Source: Qipengyuania pelagi (GTDB lineage Bacteria > Pseudomonadota > Alphaproteobacteria > Sphingomonadales > Sphingomonadaceae). Taken from it: a stretch of 64,000 nucleotides of DNA. How positions within the stretch are numbered: position 1 is the first letter of the stretch; every line of letters begins with the position of its first letter. The DNA is taken from positions 372,001 through 436,000 of the forward strand of contig NZ_WTYD01000002.1 of the NCBI RefSeq assembly GCF_009827295.1. The letters run 5' to 3'. Positions 8,002 through 17,456 of this stretch are shown one piece after another. The translations under genes were made by a program, and so were the position numbers. The notes under the pieces are model-generated. The model was not told the origin of the DNA, ran no database searches, and saw nothing but the letters and a program-made list of their open reading frames with translations.

Positions 8002-8676
8002 TCGTGGACTAAATCTTTTATCTCCGCCTCCCGCCGCGCCTCGTCGATCGCCCCGATCTGTGCGCCATCGCGTAGACCGAGCGCTTCGGTGAGCCTGGCG
8101 CGGCTGTCGGTGTAGAGCGCGACCGCATCCTTCGCCCTGCTGATGGCGACATAGACCGCCGGAGCATCGACGGTATTGGCGCGGAAGCTCTCCAGATGCG
8201 CCATCACGCGATCGGCGGTAGCGCCTTGGGCGGAGTGCCATGGCCACATAGCGCAGTGCATCGTCGCCCTGCTCGACGATCCGTCCACCGCCCTTGTCGA
8301 TGGCCTCGAACGCGGGCGCCGCCTCGCCTGCCAGGATCGCCTCGACCGCTTTCCTGGTGTGGGTGTTGGTCTGGCGCACGATCTGGTCGAGGACGTGGGT
8401 GGGCATGCCATGCTCCTGGAGCTGCCCGAAGGCTCGGCCTGCCTCGACGCTGCCGAGCTGGCGCACGTCGCCGACCAGGATCAGACGGGCCTCGGCCTCG
8501 CGGGCCTGGGAGAGCAGCGCCTCGCTGTCGCGGGCCGAGAGCATTGAAGCCTCGTCCACGATCCAGGCCTCGCACCTGCGTTCGACATCGCCCGCTTGGC
8601 CGAGCAGCTCGGCGGCGGTAGCGGTGCGGGCGGTATGGCTGCCTATGTCCACGCAGAGGCGGTAATAGGACTCATC
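7998..8676 (-). pseudogene. Decayed TraI/MobA-type conjugative relaxase-helicase
   Basis: Two blocks of a TrwC/TraI-family relaxase-helicase are visible. The upstream block (about 8245-8660) contains helicase motifs: EAWIVDEASML (Walker B), LILVGDVRQLGSVEAG and LDQIVRQTNTHT. The downstream block (7998-8240) is in another frame and reads SAQGATADRVMAH, then VYVAISRAKDAV, the last helicase motif. In intact proteins several hundred residues separate these blocks, so the gene has an internal deletion as well as a frame change. The relaxase N-terminus and Walker A are missing. It marks past residence of a plasmid or integrative conjugative element. Confidence 0.88.
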
Positions 8677-8816
8677 CTAGAAGCTGGAGGGGGTGGCCGA
8701 CGGAACCCCTTACACCGCATCGGGCGCGTTGCGATCAGGGTCGGGTGTTGGCGCGGCATTGCAATTGTGCGCGAAATCGGGTCTGTCCCGGCGGGTTTTC
8801 AGGCACGAATGGTTCG

Positions 8817-9887
8817 ATGAACAGCTCCATCCACGAATTCGGCGACATGCCGGACCAGGACTCGCGACGCGGGTCGGGTGGGGGCGCGGCTGCGGTCGGG
8901 CGCTCGGATGCGTCCGGGCGGCGTGGCGACGCGAATGCGGACGGGCCGCTCGTCGGCGTCATCTACAATCCGCGCAGCCATCGCAACAAGGGCCAGGACC
9001 TCGCGATCGGCGACCGCGAGCGCGTGATTCTGGCGACGCCTGAAAAGCGCGGGAAGATCATCGAAGTCCTCGCCGATTTCGCCGCGCGCGGGGTCGATTA
9101 CCTCATCATCAGCGGCGGCGATGGCACGGTGCGCGACGTGCTGACCTGCGGCGCGGGCGTGTTCGGTGACGATTGGCCGGTCCTCGCCGTGCTGCCCAAG
9201 GGCAAGACCAATGCGCTGAACGTCGATATCGGTGCGCCGCCCGACTGGTCGCTCGCGCAGGCGATCGACGCCTTCCATACCGGCAGCCGGGTGACCCGCC
9301 GCCCGCTCGACATCAGCGCGCTCGATACGGAAAGCGAGCGTCTGCCCGTGCGCGGCTTCATCCTTGGCGCGGGAGCGTTTACTCTCGGCGTGCGCGCGGG
9401 GCAGGAGGCGCACTCCATGGGTCTGTTCGACAGTCTGGCGGTCGGCATGACGAGCGCCTGGGGCGTGGTGCAGGGCATGTTCGGCGCGAACGACAATCCC
9501 TGGCGGCGCGGGGTCGAAATGACGGTCCGGCAGTTTCCCGGCGGTGAGATTCTCGCGCATTCGGGCCATGGCGACCCCGCGCGCCGGATGATCCTGATGG
9601 CCTCGACGCTTCACCGGATGCCGCTGGGCCTGAAGATGTTCGGCACGAAGCGCGCAGGATTGAAGCTCGCCGTGCTCGATCGCGCGCGCAGACGCATGAT
9701 GGCGAGCCTGCCGCTGATCCTCGCCGGATGGCGCCCCGGCTGGCTGGAGCGCGGCGGCTATCACCAGCGCGACGTCGATTCGTTCGAATTCGAGATCGGC
9801 GACCAGTTCATCCTCGATGGCGAGGCGTTTCCCGCGGGCCGCTATCTGGTCGCGCAGGGGCCCGAGCTGACCTTCGTGAGCGCATAA
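8817..9887 (+). CDS. Diacylglycerol-kinase-like lipid kinase (DAGK catalytic domain)
   Basis: This 356-residue protein carries the DAGK nucleotide-binding motif SGGDGTV at about residues 99-105 and an earlier GVIYNPRSHRNKG block that opens the domain. The second half ends with the typical FEIGDQFILDGE beta-sandwich of bacterial DgkB/YegS-type kinases. It would phosphorylate a lipid hydroxyl, diacylglycerol or in sphingolipid-making bacteria possibly a sphingoid lipid; the substrate cannot be read from sequence. The first 40 residues are low-complexity, so the start could also be at 8847. A putative nucleotidyltransferase gene follows 12 bases downstream, implying one transcript. It is the first core gene after the island. 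Confidence 0.85.
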   Translation: MNSSIHEFGDMPDQDSRRGSGGGAAAVGRSDASGRRGDANADGPLVGVIYNPRSHRNKGQDLAIGDRERVILATPEKRGKIIEVLADFAARGVDYLIISGGDGTVRDVLTCGAGVFGDDWPVLAVLPKGKTNALNVDIGAPPDWSLAQAIDAFHTGSRVTRRPLDISALDTESERLPVRGFILGAGAFTLGVRAGQEAHSMGLFDSLAVGMTSAWGVVQGMFGANDNPWRRGVEMTVRQFPGGEILAHSGHGDPARRMILMASTLHRMPLGLKMFGTKRAGLKLAVLDRARRRMMASLPLILAGWRPGWLERGGYHQRDVDSFEFEIGDQFILDGEAFPAGRYLVAQGPELTFVSA

Positions 9888-9899
9888 GGGCGTGAGCGC

Positions 9900-10808
9900 G
9901 TGAGCGAGACGCTCGAAACCCGCATCACGCACAGCCTCGCCGCGTCGGTGCGCGAGGAGGTGGCCGCGTTCGCCAAGGCCCTCGCCGAGGACGAGGGGGC
10001 CGATGCGGTGCTGTTTTACGGGTCGAACCTGCGCACCGGATCGCTCGAGGGTGTGCTCGATTTCTATCTCCTGCTTCCGGGGCGCCAGCAGGAGCGGATC
10101 TGGCCGCGCGTCGGGTATCACGAGCGGGTGGTCGATGGCGTAACGTTGCGTGCCAAGACGGCGACCTTGTCGCTCGAATGCTTCGCGAGGGCGGCGGGAG
10201 GCCAGTCGCGCGACACCACGATCTGGGCGCGCTTCGTTCAGCCGAGCGCGCTGGTCTGGGCGAGGAACGACGGGGCGCGCGGACAGGTCATTGCCGCCGT
10301 GGCGGGCGCGGCGCGCACGGCCGGGCGGCTCGCAGCAGCTCTGGGGCCATCGAAAGCATCGGCGAGCGCCTATTGGAAGGCGCTGTTCCGGGCGACCTAC
10401 GCTGCCGAATTTCGTGTCGAACCGCCGGGGCGCGAGGATTCGATCCTCGCCGCCAACGCCGCCCATTTCGAAGGGCTCTTGCCGCTTGCCTGGGAGGATG
10501 CGGGGATCGCCTTCGCGCGCGACGGGGACGAACTCGCCCCCAAACTGGAGCCCCAGCCGCGCCGTGCGATTCTGGCCTGGTGGAAGAAGCGCAGGCGGCT
10601 CGGAAAACCGCTCAACATCCTGCGGCTCGCCAAGGCCACGACCACTTTCGACAATGCGGCGGCCTATGGCGCGTGGAAGCTCGAACGCCATACCGGAATC
10701 GCGCTCGAGGTTACGCCGTTCCGCGCGCGCCATCCCCTTCTCGCCATGCCGGGTGCGGCCTGGGAATTGTGGCGCAAGCGCCGCCGCGCGGGTTCGCGTC
10801 AGCGATAG
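9900..10808 (+). CDS. Putative nucleotidyltransferase, Tam41-like (CDP-DAG synthase candidate)
   Basis: A 302-residue soluble protein starting at GTG. The block FYGSNLRTGSLEGVLDFYLLLP (residues 39-60, shown here only in outline) has the GS...D arrangement of polymerase-beta-like nucleotidyltransferases, and the YGS-x11-DF spacing recalls mitochondrial Tam41, which makes CDP-diacylglycerol from CTP and phosphatidate. The pairing with a lipid kinase 12 bases upstream would give DAG to phosphatidate to CDP-DAG. The rest is helical and basic, with KKRRRLGKPLNI near residue 230, possibly membrane-facing. The reaction is inferred; it could be another lipid-linked nucleotidyltransferase. It converges with the DUF2141 gene. 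Confidence 0.5.
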   Translation: MSETLETRITHSLAASVREEVAAFAKALAEDEGADAVLFYGSNLRTGSLEGVLDFYLLLPGRQQERIWPRVGYHERVVDGVTLRAKTATLSLECFARAAGGQSRDTTIWARFVQPSALVWARNDGARGQVIAAVAGAARTAGRLAAALGPSKASASAYWKALFRATYAAEFRVEPPGREDSILAANAAHFEGLLPLAWEDAGIAFARDGDELAPKLEPQPRRAILAWWKKRRRLGKPLNILRLAKATTTFDNAAAYGAWKLERHTGIALEVTPFRARHPLLAMPGAAWELWRKRRRAGSRQR

Positions 10809-10817
10809 CGCCCAAAC

Positions 10818-11327
10818 TTAGCGATAGCGCATAGTGATCGCGATCGATGTGGGCGCGCGCCCGACATCGAAGCCCACTTTCTTGTAACTCGGCTTGCCGA
10901 GGTTCCAGATGTTCAGCGAAGGGTTGTTCGACATCGCGCCGCCATCGGTCGACAGGTCGGTCTTGCCGTTATTGTTGACGTCGTGCCGCACCGCGATCCC
11001 GTAATGGCCGCTGGCGGGCAGCGGCATACAGACCCGCATCGATCCGGCGCGGGCGGGCAGTTCGATCCGGTTGAGCCAGCGACCCGACTCGAGCCAGTCG
11101 CCCTTCGTCGCGCGATAGGACTGGACGCGCAGCGTGCCGCCGCCCGGTCTGATCCCTTCGATAGTGACCCACACGGCAGAGCCGCTGCTGCACCGCGCGG
11201 GGTCGTGGCGCAATTCCTGCGCATATTGCGCCGATGCGGGCGTGGCGGAACCGAGCGCCGTCAGGGCCATCACCCCTGCGGCAAGCAGGGCCGCGCGCTT
11301 GGTCGAGTGAAGAAAAGACATGGACAT
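10818..11327 (-). CDS. Exported DUF2141 protein
   Basis: 169 residues with a signal peptide (cleavage near ASAQYAQ). The mature region has the DUF2141 layout: a strand-rich core with GHYGIAVRHDVNNNGKTDLS, a calcium-binding-like DxNxNGKxD loop, and a PSYKKVGFDVG stretch ending in ITMRYR. Family members are small periplasmic or cell-surface proteins of unknown function. An N-terminal MSM gives two possible starts two codons apart. It is monocistronic and converges with the preceding gene. Confidence 0.85.
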   Translation of the reverse strand: MSMSFLHSTKRAALLAAGVMALTALGSATPASAQYAQELRHDPARCSSGSAVWVTIEGIRPGGGTLRVQSYRATKGDWLESGRWLNRIELPARAGSMRVCMPLPASGHYGIAVRHDVNNNGKTDLSTDGGAMSNNPSLNIWNLGKPSYKKVGFDVGRAPTSIAITMRYR

Positions 11328-11635
11328 TCCGTTCGTTCGTGTCGCGCGCGCCGACCATTCGCCGAGGCGATCGGGAGCCGGTGATGCGCTGGATATGGGC
11401 CGTAACTAGCAAGCGGGCGCTGAATTGCGGCTGAATTTGCCTCGCAAACGGACCAGGCCCTTCACAGCTCGATCTGGGGCGCGTTCCTGTCGATCCGGTG
11501 GATAAGGATACGGTAACCGCTTGCGATGTGGCCCCCCGCGCTCCTATCGAGCGCGCACGCCCGCGTATCCGGTTTCCGCGTCGGCCCAATGCCCCTCGTG
11601 CCGGATCGTCCACAGACCGCTTGTCCGAGTTCGTT
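11328..11635. other. Intergenic region upstream of rpe
   Basis: About 308 bases separate the DUF2141 and rpe starts. I see no gene with a credible start and ribosome binding site here. A minus-strand frame ends at 11462 in a protein-like [15 protein letters not shown] but extends upstream only through the rpe antisense strand. The region must hold the divergent promoters of DUF2141 and the rpe-purH group; no clear consensus can be defended. Confidence 0.4.
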
Positions 11636-12322
11636 ATGGCCGCGCCGCTCATTTCCCCCTCGATCCTCTCCGCCGATTTCGCGAAGCTGGGAGACGAAGT
11701 GCGCGCGATCGACGCGGCGGGCGCGGACTGGATCCATGTCGATGTGATGGACGGGCATTACGTCCCCAATATTACGATCGGCCCGGCGGTGGTGAAGGCG
11801 CTGCGCCCGCAAACGGACAAGCCGTTCGACGTCCATCTGATGATCGCCCCGATCGACCCGTATCTGGAGGCCTTTGCCGAGGCGGGGGCGGACATCATCA
11901 CCGTCCATCCCGAAGCCGGGCCCCACATCCACCGCACGCTTCAGGCGATTCGCGGGCTGGGCAAGAAGGCGGGCGTGGTGCTCAATCCGGGCACGCCGGT
12001 CGAGGTGCTCGACAATCTGATGGACCTCGTCGATCTCGTTCTGGTGATGAGCGTCAATCCCGGTTTCGGCGGGCAGAGCTTCATCCATTCGCAGCTCGCC
12101 AAGATCGCGGCCATCCGCGAACGGATCGACCGGGAGGCCGCGCGTTCGGGCCGCACAATCCATCTCGAGGTCGATGGCGGCGTCAATGCCGAAACCGCGA
12201 GGCTGTGCGTGGAGGCGGGGGCGGATGTCCTCGTCGCCGGGTCGGCCACCTTCAAGGGCGGGGCGGACTGCTATGCGCGCAATATCGCCGCGCTCAAGGC
12301 CGCCGGGGAAAGCGCCCAATGA
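11636..12322 (+). CDS. rpe: Ribulose-phosphate 3-epimerase
   Basis: A TIM-barrel enzyme of 228 residues that interconverts ribulose-5-phosphate and xylulose-5-phosphate in the pentose phosphate and, where present, Calvin cycles. Motifs in order: SPSILSADF at the start, [12 protein letters not shown] with metal-binding His/Asp, [17 protein letters not shown] and EVDGGVN near the C-terminus with the second catalytic Asp. I chose ATG 11636 because the family begins just before SPSILSADF and the open frame before it is of unnatural composition. It overlaps the next gene by ATGA. Confidence 0.97.
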   Translation: MAAPLISPSILSADFAKLGDEVRAIDAAGADWIHVDVMDGHYVPNITIGPAVVKALRPQTDKPFDVHLMIAPIDPYLEAFAEAGADIITVHPEAGPHIHRTLQAIRGLGKKAGVVLNPGTPVEVLDNLMDLVDLVLVMSVNPGFGGQSFIHSQLAKIAAIRERIDREAARSGRTIHLEVDGGVNAETARLCVEAGADVLVAGSATFKGGADCYARNIAALKAAGESAQ

Positions 12323-14295
12323 GCGACGGCTCGCTGACCATGGGGCGAGCCGAACGCGCGCGATCCGGCGAAGCGGTATCCGGCCCTGCGCGTGGGGAGG
12401 ATGGCAGGGACGGTGCCGGGGACGAGAAGAGCCGCGCGCAGAGCGCCTTTCCCTTCGACGATTTCGAGGGCAGCGAGCCCCACGCTCTGGTTGCCGATCC
12501 GGTCGGTGGTCGGGATGCCGGGTTCGCCGACGACACCGCGCAGATCGAACCCAGCCGCGCGCTCGCGCTTGCCGATTTCGCGCCGCCTCGCACCGGCCCG
12601 CTCGATGCCATGCTGCGCTGGGCCTATCGCGTGGGCATTTCGCCGACCCTGCTGGCGTCTCCCCTGCGCAAGCCCGCAAAGCCGCGCCTGCTGGCGACAG
12701 TCCAGAGCCCGCTATCGGGCGAAAGCGGGATCGGCGAGCGCGGCGCGGGCATGGCGCTCAGAGCCGGGCATTTCCTCGTCAACGGCGTACGCGCGCCGAT
12801 CGCGCAGATGGAGTTCGGCCCCGCCGCGCGCCTGACGCCGCCCTTCGCGCGCCGCGTCCATGGGTTCGGCTGGCTGCGCGACCTGTCAGCCTGCGCCCCG
12901 CGCGAACAATGCGCCGCGGTGGCGGAGCGTATTCTGGGCGCCTGGCTCGATGCCAATCCGCAAGGGACCAAGGGCCCCGCCTGGACGGTGGAGCGTGCCG
13001 GTCAGCGCCTGATCGCGTGGCTGGTGCACGCGCCCTTCCTTCTCGCGGGCGAACAACCCGCGCTGCGCCCGCAATTGCTCGAAGCGATGGTCCAGACCGC
13101 GCGCTGGCTCGATCGCCATGTCGAATCGGCGGAAGATCGCTTCGGCGCGCTGACCGGCTGGTGCGCGATCGTGGCTGCCGGCCTGCTGCTGCCCGATGGG
13201 CGCGCGCGGCGCGTTTATGGCGAGGCGGGGATGCTGCACGCTCTGGGCGAGGCGGTGAGCGATGATGGCGGCGTGTTGTCGCGCAGCCCGCTCGCGCAGA
13301 TGGATGCGATCGCTCTGCTGGTCGATCTGACCGCCTGTTACGATGCGGTGGGGCGCACGCCTCCGCCTGCGATCGAGGCGATGCTCGGTCTGCTGGTGCC
13401 GCCTCTGTTGGCGCTGCGTCATGGCGATGGCGGGCTTGGATCGTGGCAGGGCGCGGCGGCGACGCCCGCAGCCGCTGTCGAGGCGCTGATCGCGGCAAGC
13501 GGTGTGCGCGCCCGTCCGGCGAGGGATTGCCGCCAATGGGGCTATCAGCTGGCGAGCGGCCAGATATCGGGGGGCGCGCGCAGCGTCCTCCAGTTCGACG
13601 CCGCCCCGCCGCCGCGCCCGCGCCATGCCCGCTTCGGCTGCGCGTCCACGCTGGCCTTCGAATTCTCGCATGGCGACCAGCGCATCGTGGTCAATTGCGG
13701 CGGCGCGGAATTGGCGGGCGGGCAGGTCCCGGTGCGCATCGAACAGGGCCTGCGCGCCACGGCCGCGCATTCGACGCTGGTGCTGGACGATGCCAACAGC
13801 ACCGCGATCCTGATCAAGGGCCAGATCGGCAAGGGTGTCGAGGAGGTCGATTTCACCCGCTCTCTCGTCGATAGCGGCAAGCGCAAGGCGGAGCGGCTGG
13901 AGGCGAGCCATGACGGCTATGCCTCGCGCTTCGGCCTGATTCATCGCCGCATCCTGATGCTGTCGAGCGATGGCGGGGAATTGCGCGGCGAGGATATCCT
14001 CGAACCCGCCAAGAAACGCGGCCAGCGCGGCAAGATCGGCTTCGCCATCCGGTTCCACATCGGCCCGCATATCGAGCTGATGCTGGCGGAGGACCGGCGC
14101 GGCGCCGGCCTGGCCCTGCCCGATGGCAGCTATTGGCAATTGCGGCTTGGCGGAGTCGAAGGCGAATTGGGTATCGAGGAGAGCCTGTGGGTCGATGGCG
14201 AAGGCCGCCCGCAGCCGATCCAGCAATTGGTGGTCGAGGGCCTGACCTCGCGCGGCGGGGGCTCCTTCCCCTGGCTGCTCAAGAAAATGGGATAG
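12319..14295 (+). CDS. Heparinase II/III family protein
   Basis: 658 residues, coupled to rpe by an ATGA overlap. Residues 1-80 are a low-complexity acidic extension. The middle is an all-helical toroid of the heparinase II/III N-domain type ([30 protein letters not shown]). The last 250 residues form the beta-sandwich domain ([40 protein letters not shown]). Alphaproteobacteria often carry one such gene between rpe and purH. A true heparin substrate is unlikely; a role in surface-polysaccharide turnover is possible. No signal peptide is evident, so its location is uncertain. Confidence 0.85.
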   Translation: MSDGSLTMGRAERARSGEAVSGPARGEDGRDGAGDEKSRAQSAFPFDDFEGSEPHALVADPVGGRDAGFADDTAQIEPSRALALADFAPPRTGPLDAMLRWAYRVGISPTLLASPLRKPAKPRLLATVQSPLSGESGIGERGAGMALRAGHFLVNGVRAPIAQMEFGPAARLTPPFARRVHGFGWLRDLSACAPREQCAAVAERILGAWLDANPQGTKGPAWTVERAGQRLIAWLVHAPFLLAGEQPALRPQLLEAMVQTARWLDRHVESAEDRFGALTGWCAIVAAGLLLPDGRARRVYGEAGMLHALGEAVSDDGGVLSRSPLAQMDAIALLVDLTACYDAVGRTPPPAIEAMLGLLVPPLLALRHGDGGLGSWQGAAATPAAAVEALIAASGVRARPARDCRQWGYQLASGQISGGARSVLQFDAAPPPRPRHARFGCASTLAFEFSHGDQRIVVNCGGAELAGGQVPVRIEQGLRATAAHSTLVLDDANSTAILIKGQIGKGVEEVDFTRSLVDSGKRKAERLEASHDGYASRFGLIHRRILMLSSDGGELRGEDILEPAKKRGQRGKIGFAIRFHIGPHIELMLAEDRRGAGLALPDGSYWQLRLGGVEGELGIEESLWVDGEGRPQPIQQLVVEGLTSRGGGSFPWLLKKMG

Positions 14296-14300
14296 ATTTT

Positions 14301-15890
14301 GTGACGGACGTGACGATCAAACGGGCGCTGCTTTCGGTGTCCGACAAGAGCGGATTGGCGGAACTGGGCAAGAGCCTCGCGGCGCGCGGCGTCGAACTGG
14401 TGTCGACCGGCGGCACGGCGAAGGCTTTGCGCGATGCCGGGCTCGAGGTGAAGGACGTGTCCGAATTGACCGGCTTTCCCGAGATGATGGACGGGCGCGT
14501 CAAGACGCTGCATCCCAAGGTGCATGGCGGCCTGCTCGCCGTGCGCGACGATGCGGATCACGCCGCCGCGATGGAAGCACATGATATCGGCGCGATCGAT
14601 CTGGTCGTGGTCAATCTCTATCCCTTCGAAGCGACCGTGGCGAAGGGTGCCGAGCGGGACGAAGTGATCGAGAATATCGACATCGGCGGGCCGAGCATGG
14701 TGCGCAGCGCCGCGAAGAACCACCGCTACGTCACGATCCTCACCGATCCCGCCGATTACGACACGCTGATCGAGGAATTGGAAACGCAGGACGGCGCGAC
14801 CGGATACGATTTCCGCAAGCGCATGGCGGCGAAGGCCTTTGCCGCCACCGCATCCTATGACGCGGCGATTTCGCAATGGTTCGCCTATGCCGATCAGGGC
14901 GAGATGTTCCCGGCCAAGCGCGCGATGGCGAGCAGTCTCGCGGGCGAATTGCGCTATGGCGAGAATCCGCACCAGAAGGCCGCGCTGTACGTGCCGCAGC
15001 GCGTCGTCGCCAAGGGCTTGCCGCAGGCCGAACAGGTCCAGGGCAAGGAGCTTTCCTACAACAATTACAACGACGCCAATGCCGCGCTCGAACTGGCGGC
15101 GGAATTCGCGGGTGGCGATCCGGCGGTCGTGATCGTCAAGCACGCCAACCCCTGCGGTGTCGCGCAGCGGGATAATCTGCTCGATGCGTGGAATGCCGCG
15201 CTCGAATGCGACAGCGTCTCGGCCTTCGGCGGGATCGTCGCGACCAATGTGCCGCTCGACGGCCCGACTGCCGAGGCGATCTGCCAGATCTTCACCGAAG
15301 TCGTCGTCGCCCCCGGTGCGGACGAGGCGGCGCGTGCGGCTTTCGCGAAGAAGAAGAATCTGCGCCTTCTCATCACCGACGGCCTTCCCGATCCGCGCCG
15401 CCCCGGCGTCACCCAGGTGGTGATCGCGGGCGGATTATTGGTGCAGACGCGCGACAATGGCGCGATTTCGGAAGAGGATCTCAGGATCGTCACCAAGCGC
15501 CAGCCGAGCGAGCAGGAACTGAAGGACTGCCTGTTCGCCTGGACCGTGGCGCGCCACGTCAAGTCGAACGCCATCGTCTATGCCAAGGACGGTGCGACTG
15601 CCGGGATCGGCGCGGGCCAGATGAACCGCCGCGATTCCAGCCGCATTGCCGCGATGAAGGCCAGGGAAGCTGCCGAAACCTATGATTGGGCCGAATCGCG
15701 CACCAAGGGCAGCGCGGTCGCGTCGGACGCCTTCTTCCCCTTCGCCGATGGCTTGCTGGCAGGGGCGGAAGCGGGCGCGACCGCGATCATCCAGCCGGGC
15801 GGCTCGATCCGCGACGAGGATGTCATCGCCGCTGCCGACGAGCACGGATTGGCGATGGTCTTCACCGGGATGCGCCACTTCCGGCACTGA
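14301..15890 (+). CDS. purH: Bifunctional AICAR transformylase / IMP cyclohydrolase
   Basis: This 529-residue enzyme performs the last two steps of IMP synthesis. The N-terminal cyclohydrolase domain shows [21 protein letters not shown] and [13 protein letters not shown], then VNLYPFE. The C-terminal transformylase has [21 protein letters not shown] with the catalytic Lys/His, SAFGGI and [10 protein letters not shown]. The start is GTG 14301, five bases after the heparinase-like gene, giving the usual length. Probably co-transcribed with rpe. Confidence 0.97.
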   Translation: MTDVTIKRALLSVSDKSGLAELGKSLAARGVELVSTGGTAKALRDAGLEVKDVSELTGFPEMMDGRVKTLHPKVHGGLLAVRDDADHAAAMEAHDIGAIDLVVVNLYPFEATVAKGAERDEVIENIDIGGPSMVRSAAKNHRYVTILTDPADYDTLIEELETQDGATGYDFRKRMAAKAFAATASYDAAISQWFAYADQGEMFPAKRAMASSLAGELRYGENPHQKAALYVPQRVVAKGLPQAEQVQGKELSYNNYNDANAALELAAEFAGGDPAVVIVKHANPCGVAQRDNLLDAWNAALECDSVSAFGGIVATNVPLDGPTAEAICQIFTEVVVAPGADEAARAAFAKKKNLRLLITDGLPDPRRPGVTQVVIAGGLLVQTRDNGAISEEDLRIVTKRQPSEQELKDCLFAWTVARHVKSNAIVYAKDGATAGIGAGQMNRRDSSRIAAMKAREAAETYDWAESRTKGSAVASDAFFPFADGLLAGAEAGATAIIQPGGSIRDEDVIAAADEHGLAMVFTGMRHFRH

Positions 15891-16035
15891 TCCCCACCTC
15901 TGAGTGACGCGCGGACGACCTGCCGCCCTGACGGGTCGCCTCGCCGCGCGTTCATCAACATTGCAGCTTCGATTAACCGGGTGGCAATCCCGGCGCGTGT
16001 ACCCACATGGGCAAGACACGAGAAAGATAACCACC

Positions 16036-16155
16036 ATGCCCCTCTTCACCTCCGACCTCTATCGCAATTTCGGCATCGGCTTCCTGCTGGGCGGGATTGC
16101 GGTCGCGCTGACCAATCCCGGCCTCGGCCACGCGGTCACCACGCTGTTCGCATGA
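16036..16155 (+). CDS. 39-residue single-span membrane protein upstream of msrA
   Basis: [13 protein letters not shown] followed by a hydrophobic helix ([18 protein letters not shown]) and a short end. A GAGAAAG sequence sits 10 to 15 bases upstream. The stop overlaps the msrA ATG by four bases, so translation is coupled. The protein is unrecognised, but composition and coupling support it as real. It may be a membrane-associated microprotein. Confidence 0.6.
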   Translation: MPLFTSDLYRNFGIGFLLGGIAVALTNPGLGHAVTTLFA

Positions 16156-16823
16156 GACGACACGCTGCCCTCCTCCTCGCTGCGAGCCTGACTCTCGCCG
16201 GGTGCGGCGTTGCCAACGCCGCCGAAGGCGTGGTCGCGGCGCCGCAGGCGGAGCGCACCGCCAGGGAAAGCGGCCTCAAGACCGCGATCTTCGCGGGCGG
16301 CTGCTTCTGGGGTGTCGAGGGCGTGTTCAGCCATGTGAAGGGCGTGAAAAGCGCGGTCTCGGGCTATCACGGCGGTACGAAGCGTCAGGCGAGCTACGAT
16401 CTCGTATCGTCGGGCATCACCGACCATGTCGAAGCGGTGAAGGTCACCTACGACCCCTCCGTCATCCGCTACGATCAATTGCTGCGCATCTTCTTCTCGG
16501 TCATTGCCGATCCGACGCTGAAGAACCGCCAGGGCCCCGATCGCGGCGCGCATTACGATGCCAAGCTGGTGCCGATGTCGAACGAACAGCTCGCCGTAGC
16601 CAGGGCCTATCTCGCGCAGATGACAAAAAGCGGGAAATGGTCGCAGCCGATCGTGACCGATGTGGTGCGCGCAAAGGCCTTCTATCCGGCTGAAACCTAT
16701 CATCAGGACTTCGCCGCGAAGAATCCGAACCACGGCTATATCCAGCGCTGGGACGCGCCCAAGATCGCGGCGCTCAAGCGGCTCTATCCGGGGGTCTACA
16801 GCGCGAGCTTCCAGCGCGACTGA
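16152..16823 (+). CDS. msrA: Peptide methionine sulfoxide reductase MsrA, lipoprotein form
   Basis: 223 residues. The first 20 form a lipoprotein signal with lipobox LAGC, so this copy acts in the periplasm or on a membrane face. The catalytic GCFWGVEGVF motif follows near residue 50, with GYHGGT, DHVEAVKVTYDP and later HQDFAAKNP as in the family. MsrA reduces Met-(S)-sulfoxide in oxidised proteins. A separate msrB, also exported, lies at 28004-28498, so the cell has a matched extracytoplasmic pair. Confidence 0.95.
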   Translation: MRRHAALLLAASLTLAGCGVANAAEGVVAAPQAERTARESGLKTAIFAGGCFWGVEGVFSHVKGVKSAVSGYHGGTKRQASYDLVSSGITDHVEAVKVTYDPSVIRYDQLLRIFFSVIADPTLKNRQGPDRGAHYDAKLVPMSNEQLAVARAYLAQMTKSGKWSQPIVTDVVRAKAFYPAETYHQDFAAKNPNHGYIQRWDAPKIAALKRLYPGVYSASFQRD

Positions 16824-16849
16824 GCAAAGCCGGGCGGAGCGCGCGCGAC

Positions 16850-16878
16850 TTGCAGGCGGGCCTTGTGCAGCTTACGTC
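16850..16878 (+). promoter_or_regulatory. Candidate leaderless promoter of zur
   Basis: TTGCAG (16850-16855), 17 bases, then TACGTC (16873-16878), followed by six bases and the ATG of zur. Transcription would start at or next to the start codon. No Shine-Dalgarno precedes the ATG. The same geometry recurs elsewhere in the window. The -10 match is weak, so confidence is modest. Confidence 0.4.
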
Positions 16879-16884
16879 TCGCGC

Positions 16885-17352
16885 ATGACGCATCACGACC
16901 ACGGACATGAAGAACACTCCGGCGACGCGCTGGTCGAGGCCGCGCGCGGATCGCTGACCGAAGCGGGCGAGCAATGGACCGGGATGCGCCAGGCCGTGTT
17001 CGAGGAACTCGCGCGCCATGAAATCCCCGCCTCCGCCTACGACATCGCCGACAATCTCTCGCGATCGCGCGGCAAAAGGGTCGCGCCCAACAGCGTCTAT
17101 CGCATTCTCGACCTGTTCGTGCGCAGCAACCTCGCCAACCGGATCGAGAGCGCCAATGCCTATCTCGTCAACACCCATCCCGGCTGCCGGCACGACTGTA
17201 TCTTCCTGATCTGCGACGATTGCGGCAAGGCCACGCATCTCGATGACGAGCGCGTAACGGGTGCGCTGCGCGCGGCGGGCCACGATGCGGGCTTCGCCGA
17301 TGTCCGCCCGGTGGTGGAATTGCGTGGGTTATGCGACAATTGCGCCGCATGA
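16885..17352 (+). CDS. zur: Fur-family zinc uptake regulator (Zur)
   Basis: 155 residues with the Fur-type winged helix (MRQAVFEELARH, YDIADNL, SVYRILDLFV) and the metal-binding dimerisation domain with CRHDCIFLICDDCGK and a C-terminal LCDNC, four cysteines in two CxxC pairs for structural zinc. These point to Zur rather than Fur. The N-terminus is unusually His-rich (MTHHDHGHEEH), possibly another zinc site. Zur represses zinc importers when zinc is ample. No target gene is next to it. Confidence 0.85.
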   Translation: MTHHDHGHEEHSGDALVEAARGSLTEAGEQWTGMRQAVFEELARHEIPASAYDIADNLSRSRGKRVAPNSVYRILDLFVRSNLANRIESANAYLVNTHPGCRHDCIFLICDDCGKATHLDDERVTGALRAAGHDAGFADVRPVVELRGLCDNCAA

Positions 17353-17456
17353 CGAAAGGCTGAGCGCGGCTTCACCGCCCGCTCACGAATTGCTCACGCC
17401 GCGCCGACAGCTCGCCTTATCGACAGGGCCGGATGGCGGGTCTAAGGGTGAACGTT

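Noticed and set aside
8799..10733. Long minus-strand frame opposite the DAG kinase and nucleotidyltransferase genes
   Set aside because: A shadow of high-GC coding DNA: Arg/Ala/His/Gly-rich composition, no domain motifs, opposite to a gene with clear SGGDGTV.
11462..11635. Protein-like tail ([15 protein letters not shown]) on the minus strand upstream of rpe
   Set aside because: No start codon outside the antisense of rpe and no ribosome binding site.
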